DNA of 60,271 nucleotides from Azospirillum tabaci. GTDB lineage: Bacteria; Pseudomonadota; Alphaproteobacteria; Azospirillales; Azospirillaceae. The stretch covers positions 1-60,271 of the forward strand of contig NZ_JACCJY010000038.1 of assembly GCF_014596085.1 (NCBI RefSeq). Reading direction: 5' to 3'. A model generated the notes under the pieces. That model did no database searches and was not told where the DNA came from. It worked only from the letters and a program-made list of their open reading frames with translations. Shown here one piece after another: positions 18,262-28,400 of the stretch (its first letter is position 1; each line of letters starts with the position of its first letter). The translations under genes were made by a program, and so were the position numbers.

Positions 18262-18663
18262 TCAGAGCCGACGACCTGTGTTCATGACCAGATCGGACAG
18301 GGCGATGCCGGCACGCTCGGCGTCCGATGTGAGGGCGCGTGGGCAGTTCCAGTGCAGCCGTCCGTCGATTTCAAGCATCCGGCCATGGCGCTTCACCACC
18401 CACACGCCGGTGGTCGCCATGTGGATGACGCGGGCCAGCGGCTCCCCATTGAAAGCCGGGCGGGTCTGGGACGTGGATTGGCCGGCTCTCGGAACGGCAG
18501 GTGGAACCGCCGGGTGGCTTGCCGCGTCCGAGCGTTCGAAGGCCGGCGCGCAAGGATGGGCACTGACCGGCTGCAGCGGGTGCCGTTCGCGGCGATCGCT
18601 CGGGCGGCTCGCCGGGAGGACGGCGAAAGCCTGCGGCCTGGAAAGATGCAGCATTGTGGGCAT
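18262..18663 (-). CDS. hypothetical protein
   Basis: About 133 residues (MPTMLHLSRPQAFAVLPASR onward). The N-terminal half is Pro/Arg/Ser-rich and looks unstructured; the C-terminal 60 residues look folded (GEPLARVIHMATTGVWVVK, MLEIDGRLHWNC, ERAGIALSDLVMNTG). The start is uncertain; ATG 18654 is three codons further in. The terminator of the ABC operon lies just beyond its stop. No family recognised, and a chance frame in GC-rich DNA cannot be excluded. Confidence 0.4.
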   Translation of the reverse strand: MPTMLHLSRPQAFAVLPASRPSDRRERHPLQPVSAHPCAPAFERSDAASHPAVPPAVPRAGQSTSQTRPAFNGEPLARVIHMATTGVWVVKRHGRMLEIDGRLHWNCPRALTSDAERAGIALSDLVMNTGRRL

Positions 18664-19059
18664 CCTGGGACGTTTTCGATGAGCCTGCGTCCTGATACCG
18701 CGCAGGTCGTTATGACACTGAACGTTCCATGCAGCCTTGATCGTGTAAAGGGGAAACGCTCCCAAATCAGTGCAGCGTTTCGACGCGGCATAACGGTAAA
18801 CAAAGAGTAACCAGAATTAAATTGTAATTTCTCGCTGTTGCCCAAGCGCAGTTCCTACCGGCTTTGCCGAAGGGCTCCGAATACCCATCTTGAGGAGCAA
18901 ACCAGCTCCATTTGGGATGAATATGATCACTTTCTGCCCCGGAATAGTCACACGCAAAGGCGTGTTCGTTCCGTAAGCATGTGTCACAAGCGCAGGCTTG
19001 GCCGCAGCCCCTCCAGGCTGACGGCATTCAAGAATGCAGGGAAGAAAACGGGTAGGATC

Positions 19060-19287
19060 ATGGTGAAGAAGCTGGCAGTAATCCTGGTTGGCGGCCTTGT
19101 TCTGACGGGTTGCTCGAACCTCAGCCACCGCGAACAGCGCACGCTCTCTGGCGGCGCCATCGGCGCCGCGGGCGGTGCCGCGGTCGGCGCCCTGACGGGG
19201 GGCAGCGCCGTGATGGGCGGCGTGATCGGTGGCGCGGCCGGCGCCGCGGTCGGTGCCCTGACCTCCAACAACGGCAAGCACCGGTAA
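19060..19287 (+). CDS. small glycine-zipper lipoprotein
   Basis: 75 residues. Signal peptide with lipobox LVLTGCSNLS (Cys 18), then a glycine-zipper pair of hydrophobic segments with repeated GGAIGAAGGAAVGALTGG and GGVIGGAAGAAVGAL, typical of YMGG-like/osmotically inducible lipoproteins that sit in the outer membrane. A short polar tail follows. It stands alone, is followed by a hairpin, and is the last ordinary gene before the tRNA scar. Confidence 0.8.
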   Translation: MVKKLAVILVGGLVLTGCSNLSHREQRTLSGGAIGAAGGAAVGALTGGSAVMGGVIGGAAGAAVGALTSNNGKHR

Positions 19288-19304
19288 GACCAGTGCTTTA
19301 AAAC

Positions 19305-19341
19305 GGGATTGGGCCGCCGGACTGGTGTCCGCGGCCATCCC
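19305..19341 (+). terminator. strong hairpin after the glycine-zipper gene
   Basis: GGGAT..GGCCG.CGGAC, loop TGGT, GTCCG.CGGCC.ATCCC. A nearly continuous 15-bp GC-rich stem starting 18 bp after the stop, without a T tract. Confidence 0.45.
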
Positions 19342-19401
19342 AAACGCCTCCGCACCCTGAACGTCCGGGTTTCAGCAGGCCAATGATTTTCAAGGAGATT
19401 T

Positions 19402-19447
19402 TGGAGCGGGTGAAGGGAATCGAACCCTCGTCGTAAGCTTGGGAAGC
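19402..19447 (-). other. 3' fragment of tRNA-Gly(CCC): likely attachment-site scar
   Basis: Reading the minus strand, the segment contains anticodon loop TTCCCAA (anticodon CCC, plus-strand 19441-19443), the variable region, a complete T arm GAGGG-TTCGATT-CCCTT, the acceptor 3' half CACCCGC, discriminator T and encoded CCA. Upstream of the anticodon the sequence no longer pairs: the 5' anticodon stem fails after two pairs and no D arm or 5' acceptor half exists. So only the anticodon-to-3'-end part is present, which is the segment usually duplicated when tyrosine-recombinase elements insert in a tRNA gene. The intact tRNA should lie to the right, outside the window. Confidence 0.8.
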
Positions 19448-19763
19448 ACCGCAACCTCAGAGAGAGCTTGGCCGTCGGTATAGAAACATTTGAAACCGCT
19501 TTTCTTTTAACAACGCCAACCTTCGCGAATTAGCCGCCTCGTGGGACAATGCGTCCCAAGATGTCCCAGCCAAAAAACACGTTTTGCGCGCAAATACGGT
19601 CCTCAGATTGCACGTCAACCGTCCTCGTTCGCAACGTCCACGGGAGGCGCGGTCGCGCGTGTCCCGAACCGCTCGGCGACGCCGCTGAGCGCACACATGG
19701 CATTGTGCACAGGACGGCACGGCCGCCCTGCGGTCCGGTTTCCGGCCATTCTGTCAGGCGGCA

Positions 19764-20263
19764 ATGGCCCCCCAGCCGGAACGGATCCAGCGGGGCCGCC
19801 ATGTCTACATTTGTCAGGGCAAGACGACGCTGTTCGCCGTACTCAACGTACCGGACAGCACCGTTCTCGGCCAATGCGCTGCCCGCCACCAGCATCAGGA
19901 GTACATCCAGTTCTTGAACGCCGTCGAGGCTGCAGTGCCGGTTGGCAAGGTGGTGCACGTGATCCTGGACAACCACGCCACCCATAAGCACCCAAAGGTC
20001 TTGGCTTGGCTGGAAAAGCACCTACGCTGGGTCTTCCACTTTACCCCGACCTCGACGTCCTGGCTGAACGCGGTGAGGGCTTCTTTGCCAAGCTGACGAC
20101 CAAACGCCTGCGCCGCGACAGCTTCCGCGGCATCGTGGACCTGCAAGCCGCCATCCACCACTACATCGCCGAGCACAACAGGACAGCCAAGCGCTTCCTC
20201 TGCACCGCCGATCCCGACCGCATCATCGAGAACGGCAACAAAGCGAACGGGCGTCAGACTTGA
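19764..20263 (+). pseudogene. IS630-family transposase remnant (frameshifted)
   Basis: The first part reads KTTLFAVLNVPDSTVLGQ and VVHVILDNHATHKHPKVLAW (DDE region) up to STSWLNAV. A missing base near 20074 then moves the frame, which continues EGFFAKLTTKRLRRDSFRGI to IAEHNRTAKRF. These are diagnostic C-terminal parts of IS630-type transposases. The N-terminal half is absent. It lies directly inside the island end marked by the tRNA scar. Confidence 0.8.
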
Positions 20264-20299
20264 GCCAATGGGGGAGGCGCGAGAGGTAGAGGGGATCGC

Positions 20300-21007
20300 T
20301 TACGGTGGCCCGATCTCGACGACGTTGGCCGCGCGGTCGCGGATGTAGACGCGCAGGCCGAGGTTGCGGAACGCACCGGGCATGAAACGGCGCATGAAGC
20401 GGGCGACCTGTTGCACCTTCGTGGCCTCGTGCAACCGGATGTCGATGCCCTTTTTCAGCGCCTTCCTCCGGCGCTCCTCGTGCTTGCGGCTGACTTCGTA
20501 GTAGCGGTTCCAGAAGAAGATATCGACCGCCGAGGAGGCGACCCAGCCGACCTCCTCCACGTAGCCCGCCACCCATCGCACCCCCATGTCGTTGCCGTCG
20601 GGTGGCGTCAGAAGGGCGCGGGCGGTCTTGGCGTTGCCGACGAGGCAGCAGCCGAAATAGATGCCCTTGAGGCCGCCGGTGCGGCTGGCGGTCGCTTCCT
20701 TCAGAAGCTTGCCGAGAGCCTTACGTGGGATGAAGTTGTCGTCGTTCCCGGCCGCGCCGCAGATACCTGTCTTATCGCCGTGGCTGGCGATGTAGACGTT
20801 CGCAATCTTCCGGTCGGCCGCCAACCGTCCCATGATCTCCCGTAGCGACGCGGTGTTGTTGAACATCTCGTAATGGTAGTTCACCGGACTGCCGGTCTGG
20901 ATCTCGGCTAGGATGTCGAACATGCCCTTGACGGTGCAGTTGCCCGTCTTCCACCAGCGGCTTTCCACCACCGCAAGGTTCAGCGCATCCACGTCGCCCT
21001 CTTCCAC
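20300..21007 (-). CDS. caspase-like (CHAT/C14-type) cysteine protease candidate
   Basis: 235 residues, GTG start at 21007 with AGAGGA six bases upstream. The core looks like a caspase-fold protease: a strand ending in His (NVYIASHGDKTGICG, His 76) and about 45 residues later a strand ending in Cys (GLKGIYFGCCLVGNA, Cys 120/121), the spacing and motifs of the His-Cys dyad of CHAT and metacaspase-like domains. The C-terminal 60 residues are basic (SRKHEERRRKALKKG). It has no partner genes next to it. Orphan caspase-like proteins are common effectors in antiphage islands; that role is inference. Alternative: a non-catalytic caspase-fold protein. Confidence 0.6.
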   Translation of the reverse strand: MEEGDVDALNLAVVESRWWKTGNCTVKGMFDILAEIQTGSPVNYHYEMFNNTASLREIMGRLAADRKIANVYIASHGDKTGICGAAGNDDNFIPRKALGKLLKEATASRTGGLKGIYFGCCLVGNAKTARALLTPPDGNDMGVRWVAGYVEEVGWVASSAVDIFFWNRYYEVSRKHEERRRKALKKGIDIRLHEATKVQQVARFMRRFMPGAFRNLGLRVYIRDRAANVVEIGPP

Positions 21008-21406
21008 CGTCGTTCCTCTGACGTTTTATCGCGCGGACTCGCCTGCTGCCACTCCATTGTGGATTGCGGACGCCGGCAGCATTCGCCTATCGGGCCACCT
21101 TGGCCTGCCGGCGCCGCATGTAGACCGCGTGCGCGTCGGTGGGACAGCGTCAGGTCTAGCGATGCCGTGCGCCGCGCGACCAATCCATTGCCGACACCCC
21201 GCTAATGGCGTGTGCCAGACGAACCTTTACGTATGTAGCTCGCCTGAATCGGCAAAGTACGCCGACTTCGATGAGCTACAAACGAGCCGCTTCGTCTGAT
21301 TCGGGTCATTAATGGCGTGTGATAGGAATGACAAAGACGGCATGGTCAGCGTTTAAGAAAAACCAAACCCAAGTGCTTGTGGGCCAGCCAGGATGAAGGA
21401 CACGCC
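21008..21406. other. intergenic region, no gene seen
   Basis: About 400 bp between the start of the caspase-like gene (minus) and the end of the large DGQHR gene (minus). It should hold the promoter of the caspase-like gene. No coding signal, RNA or repeat recognised. Confidence 0.45.
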
Positions 21407-21435
21407 ACGCCTCCATTCTAAATGAATGGAGGCGT
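21407..21435 (-). terminator. 12-bp perfect hairpin spanning the stop of the DGQHR gene
   Basis: ACGCCTCCATTC, loop TAAAT, GAATGGAGGCGT. The stop codon of the minus-strand gene (21418-21420) is at the edge of the loop. No T tract follows, so termination is plausible but not certain. Confidence 0.5.
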
Positions 21436-23847
21436 CGATTTTGGATCAATTCCGTTCCCGGCTCCGCTCGGATCGCCGGCATCACTCGCACCAGCATCAA
21501 AATCTTCACCTGCTTCTATATCATCCCGCTCTTCAAAGCCCGCGGTATCATCAGCAGGAACCAATCTCTTCAAGATTTGCTTACGAGACTCAACCCTACC
21601 CAGGCTTGCTTTTAGATGATTCCTGCAGATATCAAGGGTTACCGACATTTTCTCCAAAAGCGCTTCTTCTTCTATCGTCTTAATTTCGACATCAGACTTA
21701 TTTTGAGATTTTGCCTGCATCTTTTTTAGCTCTACTTCTTGCTTGAAGTCGGCGGCGCCCTGCGCCGTCCGTACAGCAGCGTCAAAGTAACGCTGGCGCA
21801 ATTCCTCCAAGTCGTCAAGGAGCTGGGGAAGAATAGCGCGATAACGAGCGGCTTGGCTCTGCCATTGCGGGTCCGCTAGTACCGCTTGGACAGTTCCGTT
21901 AGCTAACCGCGAATGCAAAATCTCGAAAATTACGTAACGGAAGAACTCCCATTGCTTCTCATTCAGCTCGCGCACGTTGGTGGCCGCGAGCAGGCCGCGG
22001 AATCCTGGTTCCGCCGCTTCAAACGCCTTGGCGCGCGACTCAATCACGTATCCTGTCAGCGTCTTATGCTTTGTGGCGGTTACAGCGAAGAAGGAGTTTA
22101 CGCCCTCGACAAGGAGCTTGGAGGCAAATCTGGTGGCCTCCAGCCGCTCATCATATGTCCCTCCAGTGTCCGGCAGCATCAGCTCGACCAAGGAAAGCGC
22201 GGCCATTAGGTAACCGATCTGAAACGCCTGTGTGGAAACAGTGTCAAAAATTGCCTTTGCACGCCCCCGAACGAGCTTAATTTCTGCTTCTACTGTCGCT
22301 TTGTCGCGGTTGGCCGCAAAGCCGTTACGATCGATGTTAAACAGAAAAAAGGCGCGGTCCTTTCGTACCTGCTCTTCGCGGGCCTGCAGAGCTCGTGTGA
22401 CAGCATCGCAATAGCTGATTTGGCTTACCAAGTGGGCTGGCAGGTCCATACCCTGCTCAAGCAGGTCCTTGGATCGTTCCTTCAGCCGGTCGGCGTGCTC
22501 TTCGAAGACGTGCTTCGTCCCGCTGCCCTCAAAGAGCAGCGTCCTACACTTGCTTTGGACGCTATCAGCCATAGCCGTGGGATCTTCCAAGGCTGTCTTG
22601 AGCTCCTGCATGGCTTCGTTATGCACCGCGAAGGGGCGGAGCTGGTCGAACATCGGCAGCATTATGATGTCGGTTAAGGCACCAATGCTCTCGACGACGG
22701 CGCGGACATCCGCTGGGGAATGGTTCTTAGCGGATCGGCGGCTCAAAGACTGGAGCTTGGTGCTGCCGCTCCCTTGCAGAACCTCAATTGGCCTTGCTGG
22801 GTTGCGCACCTTTCGGCCGTCGGTGACATCGTCAGGTTTGGTGATGTTGTAGCAGCCGGGTAGCCCAAAACCCGTAGCCGCGTGCATTTTGTGGATGGCC
22901 ACCGCCGAGCAATACTCGAGCTGGCCGGACATCACTTGACTGCCGTTATCGGCCTCGGAGTCGCCAAAAGCAAATGAATAAATCCGAGCGGATTGGACGG
23001 ATTCCACCGACCGATCTTTGAAGTGAGAAAGGGTCTGCCGCATCATAAAGGCAGCAAAATCTTCATCATCGAGCAAGAGCTCTCGGGACTTACTGACTTC
23101 CTTGGCCTGCTTGTTGACGACAGTGAATATTTCGCGACTGACCGTCGTGAGATCGATGCGGCCTTTCTCCAGCGCGGTGTTGCCATCGTGCAGATCTGGG
23201 AAGAACATGAGACAAACCGGCAGCTCGACATGTGCGACGGCTTCTGGCGTAACTTGGATGTGGCTGTAATAAGGGGCGAACGGGTCAGCTTCCCAATTCT
23301 TGTTAAGCTGGCGGTGAAGGGCCAGCACGGCCATCGCCCGGTGCTGACCGTCGACGATCACCATGGCGGTGCGCTGGGGGTTGTAGTTGATGACCCCAAG
23401 CGGGGTTACGGTGCCATTGATCTCGACCTGCTCGAAATCGAACAAATCGCCGAAGCTGATCCTCGCTCCATTTTGGGATGGCGCTGGATAATAGGGCGAG
23501 ATTCCACTGCGATCGCTCCGCTTCGGCACCATGACGGCAAGAATCGGCGGAAAGAAACGGGCATTGTGACCGGTTTCACCAAGCAGATATGGAATCAGGT
23601 CATGTGCCACCCGGCTGTCGTCCAGGTCGCGCTGGATCAGCTCCTCGAACGAGAGCTCCTCGATTTTGAAGACCTCACGCCACGGCTTCATCTGAGAAGC
23701 CAGCTGGTTCTCCCATAATCCCTGTAGGCCCGGACGGATCTTCGTCAGGACGTATTGGGCGCGGATCTGGGACGAACCCGACCCGACGGAGAACTCCCCG
23801 TAGGTTCCAAAAAGCGGAAACTTTTGGACTGAGAAGTTGTACGACAT
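21418..23847 (-). CDS. large DGQHR-domain (DndB-like) protein
   Basis: 809 residues. The N-terminal part carries the family motif in AMVIVDGQHRAMAVLAL (DGQHR at about 166-170), shared by DndB-type and ParB/DUF262-related proteins; in Dnd systems DndB controls phosphorothioation. The rest (about 400-809) is long and largely helical, ending in an acidic tail (DDIEAGEDFDAGASDAG). This is about twice the usual DndB length. It is the last gene of the minus-strand unit sspB-sspC-sspD-GIY-YIG-DGQHR and starts 3 bp after the GIY-YIG gene stop. A regulatory or DNA-modification-sensing role is inferred from family and place. Confidence 0.75.
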   Translation of the reverse strand: MSYNFSVQKFPLFGTYGEFSVGSGSSQIRAQYVLTKIRPGLQGLWENQLASQMKPWREVFKIEELSFEELIQRDLDDSRVAHDLIPYLLGETGHNARFFPPILAVMVPKRSDRSGISPYYPAPSQNGARISFGDLFDFEQVEINGTVTPLGVINYNPQRTAMVIVDGQHRAMAVLALHRQLNKNWEADPFAPYYSHIQVTPEAVAHVELPVCLMFFPDLHDGNTALEKGRIDLTTVSREIFTVVNKQAKEVSKSRELLLDDEDFAAFMMRQTLSHFKDRSVESVQSARIYSFAFGDSEADNGSQVMSGQLEYCSAVAIHKMHAATGFGLPGCYNITKPDDVTDGRKVRNPARPIEVLQGSGSTKLQSLSRRSAKNHSPADVRAVVESIGALTDIIMLPMFDQLRPFAVHNEAMQELKTALEDPTAMADSVQSKCRTLLFEGSGTKHVFEEHADRLKERSKDLLEQGMDLPAHLVSQISYCDAVTRALQAREEQVRKDRAFFLFNIDRNGFAANRDKATVEAEIKLVRGRAKAIFDTVSTQAFQIGYLMAALSLVELMLPDTGGTYDERLEATRFASKLLVEGVNSFFAVTATKHKTLTGYVIESRAKAFEAAEPGFRGLLAATNVRELNEKQWEFFRYVIFEILHSRLANGTVQAVLADPQWQSQAARYRAILPQLLDDLEELRQRYFDAAVRTAQGAADFKQEVELKKMQAKSQNKSDVEIKTIEEEALLEKMSVTLDICRNHLKASLGRVESRKQILKRLVPADDTAGFEERDDIEAGEDFDAGASDAGDPSGAGNGIDPKSTPPFI

Positions 23848-23850
23848 AAT

Positions 23851-24525
23851 TCACCGTCTTCCACAAATAGGGTCGGCCAGCAACTGCAAGAGGCGTTCGA
23901 GCGCCCTGCGGGTCTTAGACTCGTTGGTAGCTATGTTATCCGGCCCAATGCTCTCGGGCATCTGGTCGGTCTCAAGGATCGAAACCACAAGGTCCATCGG
24001 GGGAATACCTCGCACCCGGGCCTCCAAGGCGAACGAATGAGGAAGCTCCAGTGCGTCCATCACCTTTTGGACTGAGGCGTCGGGGTGAACGGACATGTAG
24101 CGGGTGACACTAGAATTGTCTTCCCAGAACTCGGTGAGCGAAACATAGTGTTGCTTGTAAACCCGATCGTTGAGATTCTTGGCTATACCGATGTAGATAG
24201 GGCGACAGAAGTGCACAAACTCTTGTGACTGGAAGAACCATTCCAAAAACGGCTCAGCTCGGTCGAATGCTTCTTTCATTGCATTGGGAACCGACTCTTC
24301 CTCGCTGCCGAAAACAATCTCACCCTGAGCGCTTCCAATCAGCTTCACCCCGTAACGGTGCGTCACCGTGGTGTTGACTTGGCTCTCCGACGAGAAGAAT
24401 CGGCCCAACGTGCGAAGAATCGCCTCCCGATCCACCGACTTCGGGCGGTAATACCAGGCATACAGACCGGGCCGGGCTGGAATGCGTGTCAACCGTTGCC
24501 CGACATACTCCGTGTAGGTAGACAT
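23851..24525 (-). CDS. divergent GIY-YIG-like protein
   Basis: 224 residues. RPGLYAWYYRP resembles the GIY strand, and RPIYIGIAKNLNDRVYKQHY matches the YIG strand with the conserved Arg and His; SFALEARVRG could supply the metal-binding Glu. Between GIY and YIG lie about 80 residues, far more than the usual 10-20, so the domain is unusual or contains an insertion. It is 3 bp upstream of the large DGQHR gene and 68 bp downstream of sspD, in one transcription unit. A DNA-nicking or DNA-binding role tied to phosphorothioation is inference. Confidence 0.6.
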   Translation of the reverse strand: MSTYTEYVGQRLTRIPARPGLYAWYYRPKSVDREAILRTLGRFFSSESQVNTTVTHRYGVKLIGSAQGEIVFGSEEESVPNAMKEAFDRAEPFLEWFFQSQEFVHFCRPIYIGIAKNLNDRVYKQHYVSLTEFWEDNSSVTRYMSVHPDASVQKVMDALELPHSFALEARVRGIPPMDLVVSILETDQMPESIGPDNIATNESKTRRALERLLQLLADPICGRR

Positions 24526-24593
24526 TCGATCACCGCACGATGATGGGGTGCCATTTTATGCAACTCTCCATGGCGGGTAAAGCGTGCATATTC

Positions 24594-25427
24594 TTATTTG
24601 TGGCAAGATATGCAAACTTTTGCCGTTCCATAAATATCATCGATGTCCAGCGGCTCCGCGTCGGAGCGCAGAGGGTTGACACGGCGACGCTGCTCAAGCC
24701 GGGCCAACCGCTTTACATGCTCCTCTTTAATCTGCGCGATCCGTTCGGGACGCGCGAGCTCCTCCAAGCTCTCGCCTTGGCTCCAGGTAAAAGGCGAGCC
24801 ATGCTCCACGGCATTTTTCTCGTAGCGCTTGGCCTCGTCGAAGGCGTCTGGGTGCTCGTCTAGAAGGCGCACCCATTCGATCTTCTGCTGGTAGAAACAG
24901 AAGGTACATCCGCTGCGTGACCGCCACCGATAGTAATCAGGCAGGCCGACGCCATAGGCGTCCAAAAGGTCGAGCACGCCGTCTTTGTCGATACCGCGCT
25001 CCCGGAACGGCAGCCGGACAGAAAGGTTAGGATGCGTCGACGCGTAGCCCTCTCGGTAATCCTCGTCAGCCCGGATTGCGATGTAGCTCACGACCTTTAC
25101 GCCGGCCTCGAGCGAGGGCCGCAGCCACTGCTCCATGGGACGGATCTTGAGCTGGCGCGTGCACCAACGGGTCTTCGGCGAAGGAAGAAAGTGCTTGTAC
25201 TGCGTCAGCCAAAAATCAAAGTCGCGATCCGGGTTTAGCCGTTCGATGGGCTTGCCGAGAAACCCTTCCAGACGCCCGAGGAACTCATAGACCTCGGGCA
25301 GCTCCTTGCCGGTGTCCGTGAAGAAGTATTCGATATCGAGCTCTGGGTGGTGCTGCCGCATGAACACGGCGAGCGCGGCGCTGTCGCGCCCGCCGGAGAG
25401 ACCAAGGACGTGGCGTTCGCTGGTCAT
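24594..25427 (-). CDS. sspD: SspD-like ATP pyrophosphatase (PAPS reductase/DndC family)
   Basis: 277 residues. The PP-loop SGGRDSAALAVF (about 11-22) binds ATP, and CTRQLKIRP (Cys 89) is the second family signature. Cys 174 and 177 (SGCTFC) and Cys 272 and 275 (VCISC) could hold an iron-sulphur cluster. In the Ssp pathway this protein activates the DNA backbone so that sulphur from the desulfurase replaces a non-bridging oxygen. It is shorter than DndC and close to SspD in size. Its ATG overlaps the sspC stop by 4 bp (ATGA), so the two are translationally coupled. Confidence 0.88.
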   Translation of the reverse strand: MTSERHVLGLSGGRDSAALAVFMRQHHPELDIEYFFTDTGKELPEVYEFLGRLEGFLGKPIERLNPDRDFDFWLTQYKHFLPSPKTRWCTRQLKIRPMEQWLRPSLEAGVKVVSYIAIRADEDYREGYASTHPNLSVRLPFRERGIDKDGVLDLLDAYGVGLPDYYRWRSRSGCTFCFYQQKIEWVRLLDEHPDAFDEAKRYEKNAVEHGSPFTWSQGESLEELARPERIAQIKEEHVKRLARLEQRRRVNPLRSDAEPLDIDDIYGTAKVCISCHK

Positions 25428-28400
25428 GAGACCCTCCGGCGTCGGACTGCATTAGTGGCGGTGGTCACGAAACCGGCTGGTTCATTCTCGGCCAGGCGGG
25501 CAGCCAACTCCGTCAGAGCAGCTAGCGCCACATCACGCTCAGCGCCTTTGCGCACCAGAATGTGAAGGAGCTCCTCAGCAAGTTCCTCGACTTGGTTGCG
25601 TTGACTTTCGGCAATGTCGAAGTCCGGCGAGATTGGCGAGGCGCGGTGCGGATCGCTCAGAACAATGGACATCCGGAACCGCTTGTCTGGACGCCCCTTC
25701 ACATGCGCCAGGCTCTCCGCCTTGAGGAACTGCTGCGCCAGTGCCGCGACCTCGATGCGGGCTTGATCGATGTCGCGGTCGACCCAGTCTCGGGGTGGTC
25801 TGTTGGCGGCCAAGCTGGCGATTCCCTCGATCTCTTCCTCCAGCCCTGAATAGCCCTTGAGACGGGTGGCAAACGCATCCAAGCGGTAATTGCCCGTGAG
25901 GCCGAGCACGGTTTCGGCACGACTGTGCAGCTCGGCGAGCTCGGCCGGACCGCGCTCTCGGACTCGGAGTTCGGCGAGCATCACCGCCTCGAGCTCGCGC
26001 AGCATTTGCGGGTAAATGCCAACGAGCTCGCTCAATCCCTCGCGGACGGCGGCGATCACTGGGGATGCATCCGCCGCACTCGCTCCATGTCCGCCACCGA
26101 AGAGGTTGGGGATGTCGTCGAGCAGGAACTTGTTGGGATCATTGGCCCGCTTGGCCAGATCGCGCACCTTAACCGCTGTTGGGGAGAGACGCGTCGTCTT
26201 GAGCACCCATGGTTTTAGGCCCGTGACGACCGCGACGAGGCCGCGGGCAATCGCAATGGGCTCGGGATGGGCGGGGCCAGCGGGCGTCCCGCCGAACTCG
26301 GCCACGAGGTCGGCGATGCCGGTGAGGACATGCAGATGAAACTCCGTCACGTCGCTCCAGCGCAAGCGGACGGAGCTCGGATCCTGGGTCAACCGATCGA
26401 TCAAGAGCGCCCCGAGGCGGGGTTGGAAGACGCCGTCCAGATAGACGGCGAGACGATCGATCCGGGAGAGCAGAAAGGCGATCGCGAGCACGGGGAGCAC
26501 GCCGTCGCGCACGCCGAAGGGCGGCGCCTGCCATGCTTTGTAGAGCGCTGCCACGGTGTCCCCCCCGGCCCCCGCCCCGCGGAACAACTTGTCAGCGGCG
26601 TCCCACAGGTCAGCGAGGCCCGCGTCGTGCCCGGCCACCGGCTCGACAAACCGCCATCGGCCGGGCTGGTCCCGGCTTTCCTGATAGAGGCCAGTCTTCT
26701 CCAGCAGTGAGGAGAACAGGCCGCGCTCTGCTGGGTAGCCATCGACGAATCCCAAATCCGGCTCGCCGACCCTCTCCACCATCGCCCGGAGCAAGCCTTT
26801 CTGCGCGGCCACCGCGTTGCTCGACGGCTTGATGCGGTTGAGCAGCTCGTTCTTGAGCCGCGGGGACTTCTTGTAGCGCTGATCGGCCAGGTAGGATGCC
26901 GCAGGGCTAAGCCCCGCAAATCCAGTTTGTTGGGGGAGCGCCGTGATCTGGCCATCCGTGGCATCGGTACCGTCGCTCACCGCGCTGACGATCCAAGTCG
27001 CGGATAGGAATGCGCGGCGCAAGCCCTCTTCGAGTTCAGCCGCGGCTCGCGCCACGCGCGCGTTGACCTCTCGGCGAGCGACGGCATCGCCGTGCAGCTC
27101 CGGCCGCTCGGCACGGACCGTCTCGAGCGCCAGAAGCTCCATAGCGAGCTCCCGAATGGTGTAGCTGTCGCGCGACCACCCGATCGCGACGGGCCAGTCG
27201 CGGGCCGCCGCCGCCGCCTGTTCGCGAAGCCTCCGCGCCCTGGGCTCATTCTCTCCTTGCGTGCCGATAAGAAGAAGGAACAAGCCCGTAGCCCCGTTCT
27301 GGGGGCGGTAGGCTTGAACGCACTCGGCGCCATTGGCCAATGCGGCAATGTCCATATCGAACCAGCGCAGCGCCCCCGTCTCATGGTAATGGCGCTTGGC
27401 GACGACCGGCTGAAGCAGCGCAAGGGAGCGCAGCTTGGCGAGATCGATCCCGGTCATCCGGGCACGGGCCTCGTCGACCGCCGCGTCGATCTCGAAGTCG
27501 CTTCCGGCGTAGATTGCGAAAGCGCCTTGATGCCGTTTGTAGATGATGATCGACCAGCCCTTCAGCTCCTCGAGCAGGGCGTCGAGTTTGGAGCGGCCGA
27601 GGACGGGCAGGGCATGCGCCAGGACCTCCGGGCTCGGCAGCAGGCCGGAGCGTTCCTTGAAGAGGTCTATGAGCGCGATCGTCTTGACGAGGCGGAGGTG
27701 CTGCGCGTCGCCACCACGGGCCTCGCAGCGCTCGACGGCCTCCACCGCCAGCGACCATCGGTGCCCGTCCGGCGATGCCAGGATGGAGGGCTCCAGGTTC
27801 GCCCTGAGATAATCCCAAAGCCGGTTGGGCTCGTAGGTGACGTCCGTGCCCACAACCGTGCCGCGGAGGAATTCTTGGAAGCCATGCGGCTCTGCCGAAT
27901 TAAGAAATCCGAACACGCTGCGCTGATTTTGGCCGAAGCGACGCCGCGACAGCGGCCCCAGAAGGCTCGCGACGACCGGATGAAGGGGCCAGCACTCGTG
28001 CAGGCGCCGCTCCAAGCCGTTTCCGGTTCCGGGGCGGTTGCGTCGGATAGCCTCCGCAACGCCGGCAGCGAGGACACCGTTCGCATCGGGACGATGATCG
28101 CATTCGATGGCGCGGGCGATGAGTTCGATCTGCTCCTCGCCTGCGACGTTGATGGGGATGTCGGCGAAGCGGCCTTGGATCTTCAGCCATTCATCCCGCA
28201 CCTCCCGGGCCAAGCGGTGCGCATAGTCATCAAACGCTTGGTGCAGGATGCCGATGACGACAAGCCGACGGTTGCTATGGAACGCGGCTTCGGCGAGCTG
28301 CTGGAAGAAGTAAACGTCGGTGCCACCGACCGCGGCTTCCTCGAGGAACTTGCCCATTTCATCGATCAGCACGAGAAGCCCAGCGCCCGGCCCTTCTGTG

